NCBI GenBank assembly: GCA_934476235.1
Contig: CAKSNL010000002.1
Span: forward strand, 248,001 to 312,000
Source of the DNA: an uncultured Clostridia bacterium
GTDB lineage: Bacteria > Bacillota > Clostridia > CAKSNL01 > HGM11501
Length of the DNA stretch: 64,000 bases
Direction of reading: 5' to 3'
In this document: positions 8,301 through 16,251 of the stretch, piece by piece
Position numbering within the stretch: the first letter of the stretch is position 1
Layout: each line of letters begins with the position of its first letter
The notes under the pieces: generated by a model
Told to the model about the DNA's origin: nothing
What the model saw: the letters and a program-made list of their open reading frames with translations, nothing else
Database searches by the model: none
Program-made: the position numbers and the translations under genes

Positions 8301-11300
8301 CGGCAAGGAGATCATTGACGCAAAAGACTACACCGGCGGAAATGTCAGCATTTTGTGCTCGGGACTTTCCGATGGCGATACGGTTGTTAAAAATGTTACG
8401 GATAAGACAGAGGGCAAGTTCTCTCTTTCCGCGGGCGACTCTGACCATATACTGGTAAGAGAAGGCAGTGACCTTGTCTTAAAAGCATTATACACCGTTG
8501 CATTTTTACCTAACGGCGGAAGCGGAACGATGGATCCGGATCGTGTACCCGGAGGCGAATACAGTCTTCCCGACAACCGCTTCACCGCGCCGGAGGGCAA
8601 AAAGTTCAAGGCGTGGAGCGTGAACGGAAAGGAATATAACCCCGAAGATGTTATCACCGTCACCTCTGATACGACGGTGACGGCTGTTTGGGAAAACAAG
8701 GTGAAAACACCGGTTCAGATAAGCGAGGGTCCGCAAAGATATGAGTATGACAGCGGTGCAAAGAGCTTTAAGATCACGGCGGCAAATGTTTCGGGCGGCT
8801 TTAGTGTGTCATATGAAAAGGACGGTATAGAGAATGTTTTGCCGACGGGCGCGGGAAGCTATGATGTTATCATAAAAAGAGCGGCGGACGATGTATATGC
8901 CGAATATGACAAGAGAATTCCGGGAGGACTCGTGATTGATCCCATGGACATTACAGGCATAGCAATTATCGGAGCGTTCGGGGATATGACCTATACCGGC
9001 AATGCGCAGACCCCGGTGGCTACGGTTACGGCAAAAAATCTTCATGTAACCGGTTCGTGGTCAGCGGTCACAAATGTTTCGGATAAGACAACATTTACCG
9101 CGACCGGCAACTTTACCGGAACGGTAAGCGACATGGAGACCGGCATGGAGGAAGCGGATTCGGGCATCTCTATAGCACCGCTCTCAGTAAAGAATCTTAA
9201 CTATAACAAAAATGCACAGGTACTTATCACTGCCGGAGAGGCGGAAGGCGGAACATTAAAGTACAGTATCGACAATAAGGCAACATGGAGCGAGGAGCTC
9301 CCGAAAGGCACAGATGCCGGAGAATATTATGTTTGGTTCATGGTTTTCGGTGATGAAAACCATAAGGATTCCTATACTAATGGTTTATCTGTGTCCATAG
9401 CGAAGGCAAGTGTGGCGATCCCGACCGTTCCGGGCAAGATATACACGGGCGAGAATTTGACGGCGGACATCGCGGACGGCGAGCATTACACCGTAAGCGA
9501 GAACAACGGCGGAACGGAAACGGGACGCTATGATGTTAAACTCAAATTAAGAGACGATGCAAACTACTACTGGGAAGGCAAGGAAAAGGACGTCTCAGTC
9601 ATTACGGTTGACTTTAACATTTCGGCGGCTGAGAACAAGTGGACGGCCGAGCCGAGCATAACGGGCTGGACGTACGGCGAGAGCGCAAACGCTCCCTCAT
9701 ACGGCGCAAAGTTCGGTGACGTTAAGATTGAGTACAAGAAAGCGTCCGAGCCGGACAGCGCTTACATAACCGCAGTTCCGGCCAATGCAGGTGACTACAA
9801 CGTAAGATTGAGCGTTGCAGCGACCAAGAACTTCGGCGCACTTACAAAGGCGCTTGACTTCACCATCGCAAAGGCAAGCGTGGCGATCCCGACCGTTCCG
9901 GGCAAGGTATACACAGGCGAGAATTTGACGGCGGACATCACGGATGGCGAGCATTACACCGTAAGCGAAAACAACGGCGGAACGGAAGTAGGACGCTATG
10001 ACGTTAAATTCAAATTAAGAGACGATGCAAACTACTACTGGGAAGGCAAGGAAAAGGACGTCTCGGAAATAACGGTTGACTTTAACATTTCGGCGGCTGA
10101 GAATAAGTGGACTGTTGAGCCAAGTATAACGGACTGGACGTACGGCGAGAACGCAAACGCACCCTCATACGGCGCGAAGTTCGGTGCCGTTACGGTTGAG
10201 TACAAGAAGGCGGGCGAGGCGGACAGTGAGTATACCGCAGCTGTTCCGAGCAATGCCGGAGAATACAACGCAAGATTAAGCGTTGCAGCAACTAAGAACT
10301 TTGGCGGACTTACCGAAGTGCTTGGCTTTACCATAGCGAAAGCAAGTGTGGTAATCCCGACCGTTTCGGGCAAGGTATACACAGGCGGGCTTTTGACGGC
10401 GGAGATCACGGACGGCGAGCATTACACCGTAAGCGAGAACAACGGCGGAACGGAAACGGGAAGCTATGACGTTAAGCTTACATTAAAGGACAGTGAAAAC
10501 TACTACTGGGAAGGCAAGGCAGAGGACGTTACGGAAATTACGGCTGCGTTTAACATCTTTGCAGCGGATAATGAGTGGACAACCGAGCCGGCGATAACGG
10601 GCTGGACGTACGGCGAGAACGCAAACGCTCCCTCATACGGCGCAAAGTTCGGTGCCGTTACGGTTGAGTACAAGAAGGCGGGCGAGGCGGACAGTGAGTA
10701 TACCGCAGCTGTTCCGAGCAATGCCGGAGAATACAACGCAAGATTAAGCGTTGCAGCAACTAAGAACTTTGGCGGACTTACCGAAGTGCTTGGCTTTACC
10801 ATAGCGAAAGCAAGTGTGGTAATCCCGACCGTTTCGGGCAAGGTATACACAGGCGGGCTTTTGACGGCGGAGATCACGGACGGCGAGCATTACACCGTAA
10901 GCAAAAACAACGGCGGAACGGAAACGGGACGCTATGATGTTGAGCTTACATTAAAGGACAGTGTAAACTACTATTGGGAAGGTAAGGACAAGGACGTTTC
11001 AGTCATTACGGTTGACTTTAACATTTCGGCGGCTGATAATAAGTGGACTGTTGAGCCGAGTATAACGGGCTGGACGTACGGCGAGAACGCAAACGCTCCC
11101 TCATACGGCGCAAAGTTCGGCAACGTAACGGCTGAGTACAAAAAATCTGACGAGGCGGATAGCGCATACAACGCGAGCGTTCCGACCAAAGCCGGGGAGT
11201 ACAACGTAAGATTAAGCGTTGCAGCGACTAAGAACTTTGGCGGACTTACCGAAGTGCTTGACTTTACCATCGCAAAAGATTCACAGTCTGCACCCGAATT

Positions 11301-12831
11301 TGCATCGGGAGTGAATGAGACTATCCGCGGCAGGCGAGACGGCAAAATCACCGGAACCGACAGCACGATGGAATATAAGGCAGACGGCTCGGCAGAATAT
11401 ACCGCCGTTTCCGGAAATGAGATATTGAATCTTGTGCCCGGCACATACCTTGTAAGATATAAAGAGAACGACAATTATCTTGCCGGTGAGGACAAAGTCA
11501 TCGTGATCGCCGCGGGCGAAATGATAACGGTGACCTTTGATACAAACGGCGGTTCTGCGGTCGACTCTGAAACGTGCGAGTACAATCAGACGGTCGGAGC
11601 GCCCGCTGAACCGACAAAAGAGGGATATGCGTTTAACGGCTGGTTTGCTGACAGTGCACTCACCGATGAGTGGGATTTTGCAAAGGATATGCTGACCGAA
11701 AGCAGAACGCTTTATGCAAAGTGGGTTCAGGGCACGGTTTCAGGTGGCGAAGGTAATGTCAAAAACGTCACGGCGGAAGGTCTTAACGACGTTGCAAAGG
11801 CGGAGAGAACTGACATTTCGCTTATCGTTCAGGTTCAGCAGTCCTCCAATGACGATGATGAGCAGAAGGCGATAAGAGGCATTAAAGATGCACCGAGACA
11901 TTTTGAATTCTATGATATTGAGCTTAAAAAGTTCTCAGGCGGGAAAATAACTGAGGCTCCGAGCGCGATTGAGATCAGGCTGCCCTATAGCTTCTCAAGG
12001 AAGAAGGGCATCAGAGTCTACAGATATCACAACGGCACGGCAGAGGAATTGACCCGTCTTGCCGAGAGAAACACGACAGGAACCTATGAAGACGGAAAGT
12101 GCTTCATTGATACAGAGAACGGGTACATATACATCTATTCTTCCAAGTTCTCAACATATTCCGTGGCGTACAACAAGATGAGCTCATCCGGTGTCGGCAA
12201 CAGCACAAGCGGCGGTAGCGGCGCAACTGCATCAACCGATTATACCGTATCGTTTGAAACGAACGGCGCAGGCGGGGTTTCAAAGCAGACCGTTAAAAAG
12301 AACGGCACCGTAAAAGAGCCCGCGGCACCGACCAAGGAAGGCTTTGACTTTGCGGGCTGGTACTCGGACAAAGAGCTTAAGACCAAATACGATTTCTCCG
12401 AAAAGGTAACAAAGAGCTTCACGCTCTATGCCGCATGGACAAAAGACAGCTCGGAAAATCAGATTATCTTAACGATAGGCGAGAAGGCGGCTTTGGTATT
12501 CGGCGAGACGAAGTACAACGACGTCGCTCCGGTTATTAAGAACGACCGCACAATGCTCCCGGCACGTTTCGTTGCCGAGAACCTCGGCGCGAAGGTAGAG
12601 TGGGACGAGGAAAAGAGGCTTGTTACGATTACAGGCAAGGACGTTACTATTCTCATAACGATAGGCTCTGATACGGCAACGGTCAACGGCAGGAAAGTAA
12701 AGCTTGACTCGCCGGCGTTTATCGAGAATAACCGCACATACACACCTATCCGCTTCATATCGGAAGAACTCGGCGCAACGGTCGAGTGGATCGAATCTGA
12801 GCAGAAGGTAGTTATTACAAAGGCAGAATAA
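5368..12831 (+). CDS. Giant secreted repeat protein (beta-helix, Ig-like, tandem repeats, InlB repeats, copper-amine-oxidase-N domain)
   Basis: A 2487-residue protein. The frame extends to 5311, but AGGAGG at 5354-5359 and a clean signal peptide (MKKKRILSWILCAAMLLSLM, cleavage near AGVFA-SG) place the start at 5368. In order: repetitive beta-helix-like stretches rich in NGG/YGGT motifs; an Ig-like module (AWKKDGTVLDSETGPT); a second beta-helix block; an InlB-type repeat ending AVW; four 156-residue tandem repeats; two more InlB/Listeria-Bacteroides repeats (FNGWFAD, FAGWYSD); and a C-terminal copper-amine-oxidase N-terminal-like domain with RTMLPARF and RTYTPIRF. There is no LPXTG motif. It is likely a surface or matrix protein held by its C-terminal domain (inference). 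It is controlled from a MerR-type promoter. Confidence 0.88.
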   Translation: MKKKRILSWILCAAMLLSLMPAGVFASGTDVVKIEKSDGTFSSAAYESLGDAVSAADDGDTLWLVGNDEARQQVTIDKSLTVELQGYSLTDTAIKVTGSGVTVSINDRVGGAKINENHYTGFKWEGDISTLSRCSATVFVTGGATLNINGVTGTDKNTGTIIYDSAGADLVKAIFVDESTLVIGGGTFVAEEKPGRDSLFIYNGNVTINDGYFYRAISCFTAPSNTYPFIVRKCEINGGDSSSGAMWIQKSGTINGKSFSSGFQDLDDIGEIFLSQSSGSYVTSDSTSAHIKIGCTIYVPDNIESAVLPDGTIYSVGSGDKNAPEEISAKTGDKITLAPAVSGGSGEDITYAWKKDGTVLDSETGPTLDINSYTKDDGGLYEVTASQGEKSVTVWFRVGEAADENDTATETWLAAGNELYLGSIAVTAENAKNIIGSYSGTDITGTASFKVESGVPTLYLDNVTVKDGYKYGTFGTNAGTTDYFYRIYGIYYKPASDDKLAIKLSGTNVLEPEGYTDTKYVSFLTYGIMLENNCTEFSLNGDDDSKLNVTAESYTLKGITTFGKNCNILINGGEYVFKTTDIGIYNTGSLKIENAKLNITSEKNYGIRNDIGSEEGVTSIKNSDVTVKAGKGEGLYDGIFSSGIDMTIESSNVDIVCDGVGLYVNRGKSLTISGEDTVIKVKSVGPVRTNWDREYTAIRTECELGSETMEVGNIILEDGLAVTTPEAGRILLCDNDLVPDYDNWFGWYRTIFDTDGNYAREVEIKTPVTHAECGEADCREHTGSIAHTGDNCLNLVKNITTDGATLKGGSYYLSDDLAVGDGRELYIANNSTVNICLNGHELKAYIVPGENAVLNICDCKGGGRITNPDAHVIAFRKNNGTVNIYGGTLETSAANTIIDFGSDGALKGNVLNLYGGTVNYGGETVNTAIGSRTLTVNLYGGEINTTASNGIVVQNGKLNLCGNTVINVPANYDSIKVYGKEIIDAKDYTGGNVSILCSGLSDGDTVVKNVTDKTEGKFSLSAGDSDHILVREGSDLVLKALYTVAFLPNGGSGTMDPDRVPGGEYSLPDNRFTAPEGKKFKAWSVNGKEYNPEDVITVTSDTTVTAVWENKVKTPVQISEGPQRYEYDSGAKSFKITAANVSGGFSVSYEKDGIENVLPTGAGSYDVIIKRAADDVYAEYDKRIPGGLVIDPMDITGIAIIGAFGDMTYTGNAQTPVATVTAKNLHVTGSWSAVTNVSDKTTFTATGNFTGTVSDMETGMEEADSGISIAPLSVKNLNYNKNAQVLITAGEAEGGTLKYSIDNKATWSEELPKGTDAGEYYVWFMVFGDENHKDSYTNGLSVSIAKASVAIPTVPGKIYTGENLTADIADGEHYTVSENNGGTETGRYDVKLKLRDDANYYWEGKEKDVSVITVDFNISAAENKWTAEPSITGWTYGESANAPSYGAKFGDVKIEYKKASEPDSAYITAVPANAGDYNVRLSVAATKNFGALTKALDFTIAKASVAIPTVPGKVYTGENLTADITDGEHYTVSENNGGTEVGRYDVKFKLRDDANYYWEGKEKDVSEITVDFNISAAENKWTVEPSITDWTYGENANAPSYGAKFGAVTVEYKKAGEADSEYTAAVPSNAGEYNARLSVAATKNFGGLTEVLGFTIAKASVVIPTVSGKVYTGGLLTAEITDGEHYTVSENNGGTETGSYDVKLTLKDSENYYWEGKAEDVTEITAAFNIFAADNEWTTEPAITGWTYGENANAPSYGAKFGAVTVEYKKAGEADSEYTAAVPSNAGEYNARLSVAATKNFGGLTEVLGFTIAKASVVIPTVSGKVYTGGLLTAEITDGEHYTVSKNNGGTETGRYDVELTLKDSVNYYWEGKDKDVSVITVDFNISAADNKWTVEPSITGWTYGENANAPSYGAKFGNVTAEYKKSDEADSAYNASVPTKAGEYNVRLSVAATKNFGGLTEVLDFTIAKDSQSAPEFASGVNETIRGRRDGKITGTDSTMEYKADGSAEYTAVSGNEILNLVPGTYLVRYKENDNYLAGEDKVIVIAAGEMITVTFDTNGGSAVDSETCEYNQTVGAPAEPTKEGYAFNGWFADSALTDEWDFAKDMLTESRTLYAKWVQGTVSGGEGNVKNVTAEGLNDVAKAERTDISLIVQVQQSSNDDDEQKAIRGIKDAPRHFEFYDIELKKFSGGKITEAPSAIEIRLPYSFSRKKGIRVYRYHNGTAEELTRLAERNTTGTYEDGKCFIDTENGYIYIYSSKFSTYSVAYNKMSSSGVGNSTSGGSGATASTDYTVSFETNGAGGVSKQTVKKNGTVKEPAAPTKEGFDFAGWYSDKELKTKYDFSEKVTKSFTLYAAWTKDSSENQIILTIGEKAALVFGETKYNDVAPVIKNDRTMLPARFVAENLGAKVEWDEEKRLVTITGKDVTILITIGSDTATVNGRKVKLDSPAFIENNRTYTPIRFISEELGATVEWIESEQKVVITKAE
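9400..11271 (+). repeat. Four in-frame tandem repeats of 468 bp
   Basis: Repeat units start at 9400, 9868, 10336 and 10804, each exactly 468 bp (156 codons) and each beginning with the codons for AKAS or AKDS-like sequence. Long stretches of units 2 and 3 (about 10140-10420 and 10608-10888) appear nearly identical at the DNA level, pointing to recent duplication and possible copy-number change by slippage or recombination. Confidence 0.9.
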
Positions 12832-12906
12832 GCTTATATTTAAACGCAAAAAGCAGCACATTAGCCGGTCCGTGATAAGAAAGTATCGGTTTTGCGGCAC
12901 AAAAAA

Positions 12907-12937
12907 ACGGAGCAAAGTTTTACTTTGCTCCGTTTTT
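12907..12937. terminator. Bidirectional terminator between the surface-protein gene and tRNA-Leu
   Basis: An 11-bp stem (arms 12907-12917 and 12923-12933) with a 5-base loop, A-run on the left and T-run on the right. It can end both the plus-strand surface-protein transcript and the minus-strand tRNA transcript. Confidence 0.85.
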
Positions 12938-13021
12938 GGTGCGGCTGACAGGGATCGAACCTGCACGCCGTAAGGCACAAGAACCTAAATCTTGCACGTC
13001 TGCCAATTTCGCCACAGCCGC
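12937..13021 (-). tRNA. tRNA-Leu (anticodon TAG), CCA encoded
   Basis: On the minus strand a class II tRNA is seen: 7-bp acceptor stem GCGGCTG/CAGCCGC, D-loop AAATTGGCAGAC, anticodon loop TTTAGGT giving anticodon TAG, a long variable arm, the T-loop GGTTCGATCCC, and an encoded CCA at 12939-12937. No promoter is visible between it and asnA upstream. The hairpin in that gap faces the other way, so co-transcription from the asnA promoter is plausible. Confidence 0.95.
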
Positions 13022-13028
13022 ATATCTT

Positions 13029-13059
13029 CCGCACCGCAAAAAGCGGTGCGGATTTTTTT
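13029..13059 (+). terminator. Plus-strand-oriented terminator hairpin between tRNA-Leu and asnA
   Basis: A 9-bp GC-rich stem (13029-13037 with 13043-13051), loop of five A, then seven T on the plus strand. On the minus strand, the direction of asnA, no T run follows. It therefore would stop plus-strand readthrough rather than the asnA message. Confidence 0.65.
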
Positions 13060-13060
13060 A

Positions 13061-14068
13061 TTAAAGAATCGGAATCCCCGCTTTTTTGCAGGTTTCAAGA
13101 GTCTCGGAATCCCAGATGCTCGACTGAACCTCGCCGATATGGGCGCATCCCATCAAGAGCATGCAGAGTCTTGACTGCCCGATACCTCCGCCGACGGTCA
13201 AGGGAAGCTCGCCTGCCAAGAGCATTTTGTGAAAATCAAGCTCTCTTCTGTCGTCGCAGCCGGAGACCTTAAGCTGCCTGTCAAGCGACTCGGGGTTGAC
13301 TCTGATACCCATGGACGAGACCTCAAGCGCGCGCGAAAGCGTTTCGTCCCAGATAAGTATATCGCCGTTTAAATCCCAGTCGTCATAGTCGGGCGCTCTC
13401 CCGTCATGCGGCTTGCCGGAGCGCAGAGCGCCTCCGATTCCCATGATAAACGCCGTTTTGTGCTCCTTTACATATGCGTTCTCGCGCTCGTGCGATGTCA
13501 TATTGGGATACATGTCCTCCAGCGCCTGAGCGGAAATGAAGGAAACGTTTTTATCAATTTCGGTGTTAAGCTGAGGAAAGTGAACTCTTAAGCGGTTGTT
13601 CGTGTTATAGATGGATTCGACTATTGCCGAAACGATGAGCTTTAAATATTCGATTGTGCGGGTCTCCTTCGTAATAATCTTTTCCCAGTCCCACTGATCG
13701 ACATAGACAGAGTGGAGATTGTCAAGCTCCTCGTCGCGCCTTATGGCGTTCATGTCCGTGTAGAGCCCCTCGCCGACGGAAAAACCGTATCTCTTTAACG
13801 CGAGGCGCTTCCACTTTGCGAGCGAGTGAACGATCTGCGCGTCCGCTCCGACTGCCGGAATGTCAAAAGACACAGGGCGTTCATAGCCGTTTAAGTTATC
13901 GTTAAGACCTGAGCTTTCGGTAACTATCAGCGGCGCGGAAACACGTTTTAAATTAAGCGCGGACGAAAACTCGGACTGAAAAGTCCTCCTTATGTATTCG
14001 ATAGCGCGCTGCGTATCATATCTGTCAAGCAGAGGGCGGTAGCCCTCCGGAATATAAACCTTATTCAT
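13061..14068 (-). CDS. asnA: Aspartate--ammonia ligase (AsnA)
   Basis: A 335-residue protein of the usual AsnA length. It makes asparagine from aspartate, ammonia and ATP, and has a class II aminoacyl-tRNA-synthetase-like fold. Recognisable segments are the N-terminal YIPEGYRPLLD, the substrate region SGLNDNLNGYERPVSFD, WDWEK, and the C-terminal GGGIGQSRLCMLLMG followed by HIGEVQSS. The start ATG has AAAGGAAG upstream and a strong promoter 34-62 bases before it. tRNA-Leu follows on the same strand. Confidence 0.95.
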   Translation of the reverse strand: MNKVYIPEGYRPLLDRYDTQRAIEYIRRTFQSEFSSALNLKRVSAPLIVTESSGLNDNLNGYERPVSFDIPAVGADAQIVHSLAKWKRLALKRYGFSVGEGLYTDMNAIRRDEELDNLHSVYVDQWDWEKIITKETRTIEYLKLIVSAIVESIYNTNNRLRVHFPQLNTEIDKNVSFISAQALEDMYPNMTSHERENAYVKEHKTAFIMGIGGALRSGKPHDGRAPDYDDWDLNGDILIWDETLSRALEVSSMGIRVNPESLDRQLKVSGCDDRRELDFHKMLLAGELPLTVGGGIGQSRLCMLLMGCAHIGEVQSSIWDSETLETCKKAGIPIL

Positions 14069-14101
14069 ACTATTCTTCCTTTCAAAATCTGCATCTTATT
14101 T

Positions 14102-14130
14102 ATTTTACACCAAAAGTTTTGCCAAGTCAA
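14102..14130 (-). promoter_or_regulatory. Sigma-A promoter of asnA
   Basis: On the minus strand, TTGACT (14130-14125), 17 bases and TAAAAT (14107-14102). Confidence 0.75.
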
Positions 14131-14163
14131 TACGGACGGAAAAAGAATTTACATTTTTTCGTG

Positions 14164-14192
14164 TTGCAAACCGTTGATTTTTGTGTTATAAT
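14164..14192 (+). promoter_or_regulatory. Sigma-A promoter of carD-ispD-ispF
   Basis: TTGCAA (14164-14169), 17 bases, TATAAT (14187-14192). It leaves an unusually long untranslated leader of about 130 bases before the CarD start. Confidence 0.75.
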
Positions 14193-14198
14193 TAAAGG

Positions 14199-14329
14199 AG
14201 AAATGCCGTGGCACGCATTTTAATATGCTTGTTGTAATGCAGTATGGCTCTGAGAAGACGTAAGAATACGCATATTTTGCTCAGAACCCATTTAAGACAC
14301 CGTACAAGTTTTATTTAGGGGGTAAAAAT
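14199..14329 (+). other. Structured 5' leader of the CarD-family gene
   Basis: About 130 untranslated bases. They can form a long imperfect hairpin in which GGCTCTGAG pairs with CTCAGAACC, and inside it CGTA-agaa-TACG forms a small stem. No T-run terminator and no known riboswitch core is recognisable. It could be a stability or regulatory element. Confidence 0.4.
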
Positions 14330-14809
14330 ATGTATTCTGTCGGCGATAAGGTGCTTTATCCGACGCACGGTGCCGGAGTGATCGATTCAATTGAAGAAAA
14401 GACGGTTTTGGGAGAGAAAAAAAGCTATTACACGATGAGAATGCCGGTCGGGGACATGAAGGTGATGGTGCCGACGGAGAGCGCCGATTCATCGGGCTTG
14501 AGGCGCGTTGTATCGCGCGAGGAAGCTAAAAAAGTCATAGCGTGGCTTTCAGAAGGTAAAGAGGAAGAGAATCCGAGCTGGAACAGGCGGTTTCGTGAGA
14601 ACACGGAGAAGATAAAAAGCGGCAACATTTTTCTTACCGCATCGGTCGTCCGCGCGCTTTCGGTGAGGGAGCGGGAAAGAGGGCTTTCCACCGGGGAGCG
14701 GAAAATGCTTTCCGACGCGAGGCAGATACTTATAAGCGAGCTTGTTTTGTCGCTTGACATGACAAAAGAAGAAATTTCACAGGAAATTGAAAAAAGTATA
14801 TTCCGTTAA
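14330..14809 (+). CDS. CarD/CdnL-family RNA polymerase-binding regulator
   Basis: A 159-residue protein: an N-terminal CarD/TRCF RNA-polymerase-interaction domain (MYSVGDKVLYPTHGAGVIDS, residues 1-60) and an all-helical C-terminal domain (about 65-159). Members bind the RNA polymerase beta subunit and stabilise open promoter complexes, often at rRNA and housekeeping promoters. TAGGGGGT precedes the ATG. Placement directly before ispD and ispF is typical in Clostridia, and the gap to ispD is only 11 bases. Confidence 0.92.
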   Translation: MYSVGDKVLYPTHGAGVIDSIEEKTVLGEKKSYYTMRMPVGDMKVMVPTESADSSGLRRVVSREEAKKVIAWLSEGKEEENPSWNRRFRENTEKIKSGNIFLTASVVRALSVRERERGLSTGERKMLSDARQILISELVLSLDMTKEEISQEIEKSIFR

Positions 14810-14820
14810 GAGTTGATTAT

Positions 14821-15513
14821 ATGTACAAAAGCTATACCGTTACGGCGCTGATACTTGCCGCCGGAATGGGAAAACGAATGGGAGCCGGGAAAAACAAGGT
14901 TTTTTTAAACATCGGAAAGAAGAGCATTTTGTTTTTAACGGCGGAAAAGTTTTTTGAAAATGAATATGTGGATTCGGTCATAGTCGCTGCGGCGAAGGAT
15001 GAGATTTCCGAGGTTGAAAGAGTGATTTCGGCTGCGGCGAACGGAAAGCCTTTTCGCGTGACCGAAGGAGGAGCCGACCGCCAGGAATCGTCCTGCCGCG
15101 CGGTCGCTATAGCACCCGGCGGCATTTTGCTGATACATGACGGGGCGCGCCCCTTTGTGAGCGGGGAGATTATAAATTCCGTTATCGAGGGAACGTTTAC
15201 ATACGGCGCGGCTGCACCCGGGATATTGGTGGCGGACACAGTCAAAAAAGCGCCCGGCGGAATCATCGAAAAAACGGTGGACCGCGAGGAGCTTTACCTT
15301 ATTCAGACTCCGCAGGGTTTTTTTAAGGAGGATATTTTATCCGCGCACGAAGCGGCAAAGAGGGACGGCGTTTCGGTGACGGATGACTGCATGCTTTTGG
15401 AGAGAATGAAAAAACCGGTGAAGATAGTTCCCGGGTCGCCCGACAATATCAAGGTCACGGTCAGGGCGGATCTTGACGCTGCCGACGATATTATAAGGAG
15501 GCAGGGATTATGA
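14821..15513 (+). CDS. ispD: 2-C-methyl-D-erythritol 4-phosphate cytidylyltransferase (IspD)
   Basis: A 230-residue enzyme of the MEP isoprenoid pathway, transferring CMP from CTP to methylerythritol phosphate. The N-terminal nucleotide-binding loop LAAGMGKRMGAGKNK (residues 12-26), HDGARPFV, and the late VTDDCMLLE and GSPDNIKVT segments are all present. Its last codons overlap the ispF start (ATGA type overlap), indicating translational coupling with the next pathway enzyme but one. Length is normal. Confidence 0.96.
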   Translation: MYKSYTVTALILAAGMGKRMGAGKNKVFLNIGKKSILFLTAEKFFENEYVDSVIVAAAKDEISEVERVISAAANGKPFRVTEGGADRQESSCRAVAIAPGGILLIHDGARPFVSGEIINSVIEGTFTYGAAAPGILVADTVKKAPGGIIEKTVDREELYLIQTPQGFFKEDILSAHEAAKRDGVSVTDDCMLLERMKKPVKIVPGSPDNIKVTVRADLDAADDIIRRQGL

Positions 15514-15968
15514 GGATCGGTTTCGGATACGACAGCCATAGGGTGGCAAAAGGGCGCGATTTTATCCTCGGCGGAGTGAAGATTCCCTATGAAAAAGGGC
15601 TTTTGGGGCACTCGGACGCGGATGTTTTGACGCATGCCGTGATTGACGCGCTTTTGGGTGCGACGGCGAATAAGGACATCGGGCGCCATTTTCCGGATAC
15701 GGACGATAAGTATAAGGGCGTAAGCTCCGTTCTTTTGCTTTCGCGCGTTATGGAGGACTTGGGGCATGAGGTTTCGAACATCGACTGCACCGTGATAGCG
15801 CAGGAGCCGAAGCTCTCGCCTCATATTGACAGAATAAGGGAAAACCTCGCAAAATATTTAAAGACCGACATCAAAAACGTCAGCTTAAAGGCAAAGACCG
15901 AGGAGGGAGCGGACGCGGTCGGCAGAGGAGAGCTCGTAAAGGCTTACGCGGTCGTATTGATAGAATAA
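15510..15968 (+). CDS. ispF: 2-C-methyl-D-erythritol 2,4-cyclodiphosphate synthase (IspF)
   Basis: A 152-residue protein, the normal IspF length. It cyclises CDP-ME 2-phosphate to MEcPP as a homotrimer with a metal ion at the subunit interface. The GYDSHR metal-binding start (residues 6-11), GHSDADVLTHA and the C-terminal TEEGADAVGRGE segment are conserved. AAGGAGG lies upstream inside ispD and the start overlaps the ispD stop. A strong terminator follows. Confidence 0.97.
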   Translation: MRIGFGYDSHRVAKGRDFILGGVKIPYEKGLLGHSDADVLTHAVIDALLGATANKDIGRHFPDTDDKYKGVSSVLLLSRVMEDLGHEVSNIDCTVIAQEPKLSPHIDRIRENLAKYLKTDIKNVSLKAKTEEGADAVGRGELVKAYAVVLIE

Positions 15969-15971
15969 AAA

Positions 15972-15997
15972 AGCACTTCGCAAGAAGTGCTTTTTTT
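15972..15997. terminator. Bidirectional terminator after ispF
   Basis: An 8-bp stem AGCACTTC/GAAGTGCT with loop GCAA, seven T on the right and six A on the left. It serves the ispF transcript and a possible small minus-strand gene ending at 15996. Confidence 0.88.
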
Positions 15998-16136
15998 ATG
16001 ACGGAGGAAGAAATTCGGGAGTCTCGCCTATGGGAGGAGTCGCGGTTCCTTCATTGTTATATTTATTGTTGCGCTTGTTTTTGTCGGACGGATCCTTTTC
16101 CGCCCTTATTTTTTTCTCTTTCTTTTTCTCTTTCAC
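15996..16136 (-). CDS. Possible small hydrophilic protein (46 aa) antisense to the region before gerA
   Basis: On the minus strand, GTG at 16136 has GAGGTG at 7 bases, and 46 codons run to TAA at 15998-15996, directly before the shared terminator. The product begins VKEKKKEKKIRAEKD, is very Lys/Asn-rich, and ends in a Pro-rich tail (TPPIGETPEFLPPS). I do not recognise it. A promoter candidate lies at 16222-16249. The plus strand here only gives an implausible Phe/Ser-rich extension of the GerA frame, so this gene would explain the stretch. Expression is unproven. Confidence 0.45.
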   Translation of the reverse strand: MKEKKKEKKIRAEKDPSDKNKRNNKYNNEGTATPPIGETPEFLPPS

Positions 16137-16221
16137 ATTTTTCACCTCTTTCGTTTTTAGTTTTGACAAAGAATCGGCGCCTTATACACGGTATAAAAAA
16201 TCACCGAGCGGAAAAAATAGC

Positions 16222-16249
16222 ATTATACCGAAAAATAAGGAACTGATAA
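16222..16249 (-). promoter_or_regulatory. Candidate promoter for the small minus-strand ORF
   Basis: On the minus strand, TTATCA (16249-16244), 16 bases and TATAAT (16227-16222). The -10 lies inside an inverted repeat CGGTATA (16189-16195) and TATACCG (16224-16230). On the plus strand CATTATA at 16221 resembles a sigma-G -10 box, but I find no matching -35. Confidence 0.35.
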
Positions 16250-16251
16250 AA

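Noticed and set aside
9400..11271. Regular DNA repeats resembling a CRISPR or satellite array
   Set aside because: The period is exactly 156 codons, in frame within one long secreted protein; these are protein repeats.
10035..11474. Several open frames on the minus strand opposite the surface protein repeats
   Set aside because: They recur with the repeats, lack ribosome sites and are low-complexity shadows of the plus-strand gene.
15998..16246. 82-codon plus-strand frame after ispF
   Set aside because: It starts inside the ispF terminator, has a Cys/Ser/Phe-biased composition and overlaps better candidates.
16030..16251. N-terminal extension of the GerA subunit from ATG 16030
   Set aside because: The extra residues are Phe/Ser-rich, unlike the family, and the stretch is better explained by the promoter region and a small minus-strand ORF. 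ATG 16252 gives the normal start.
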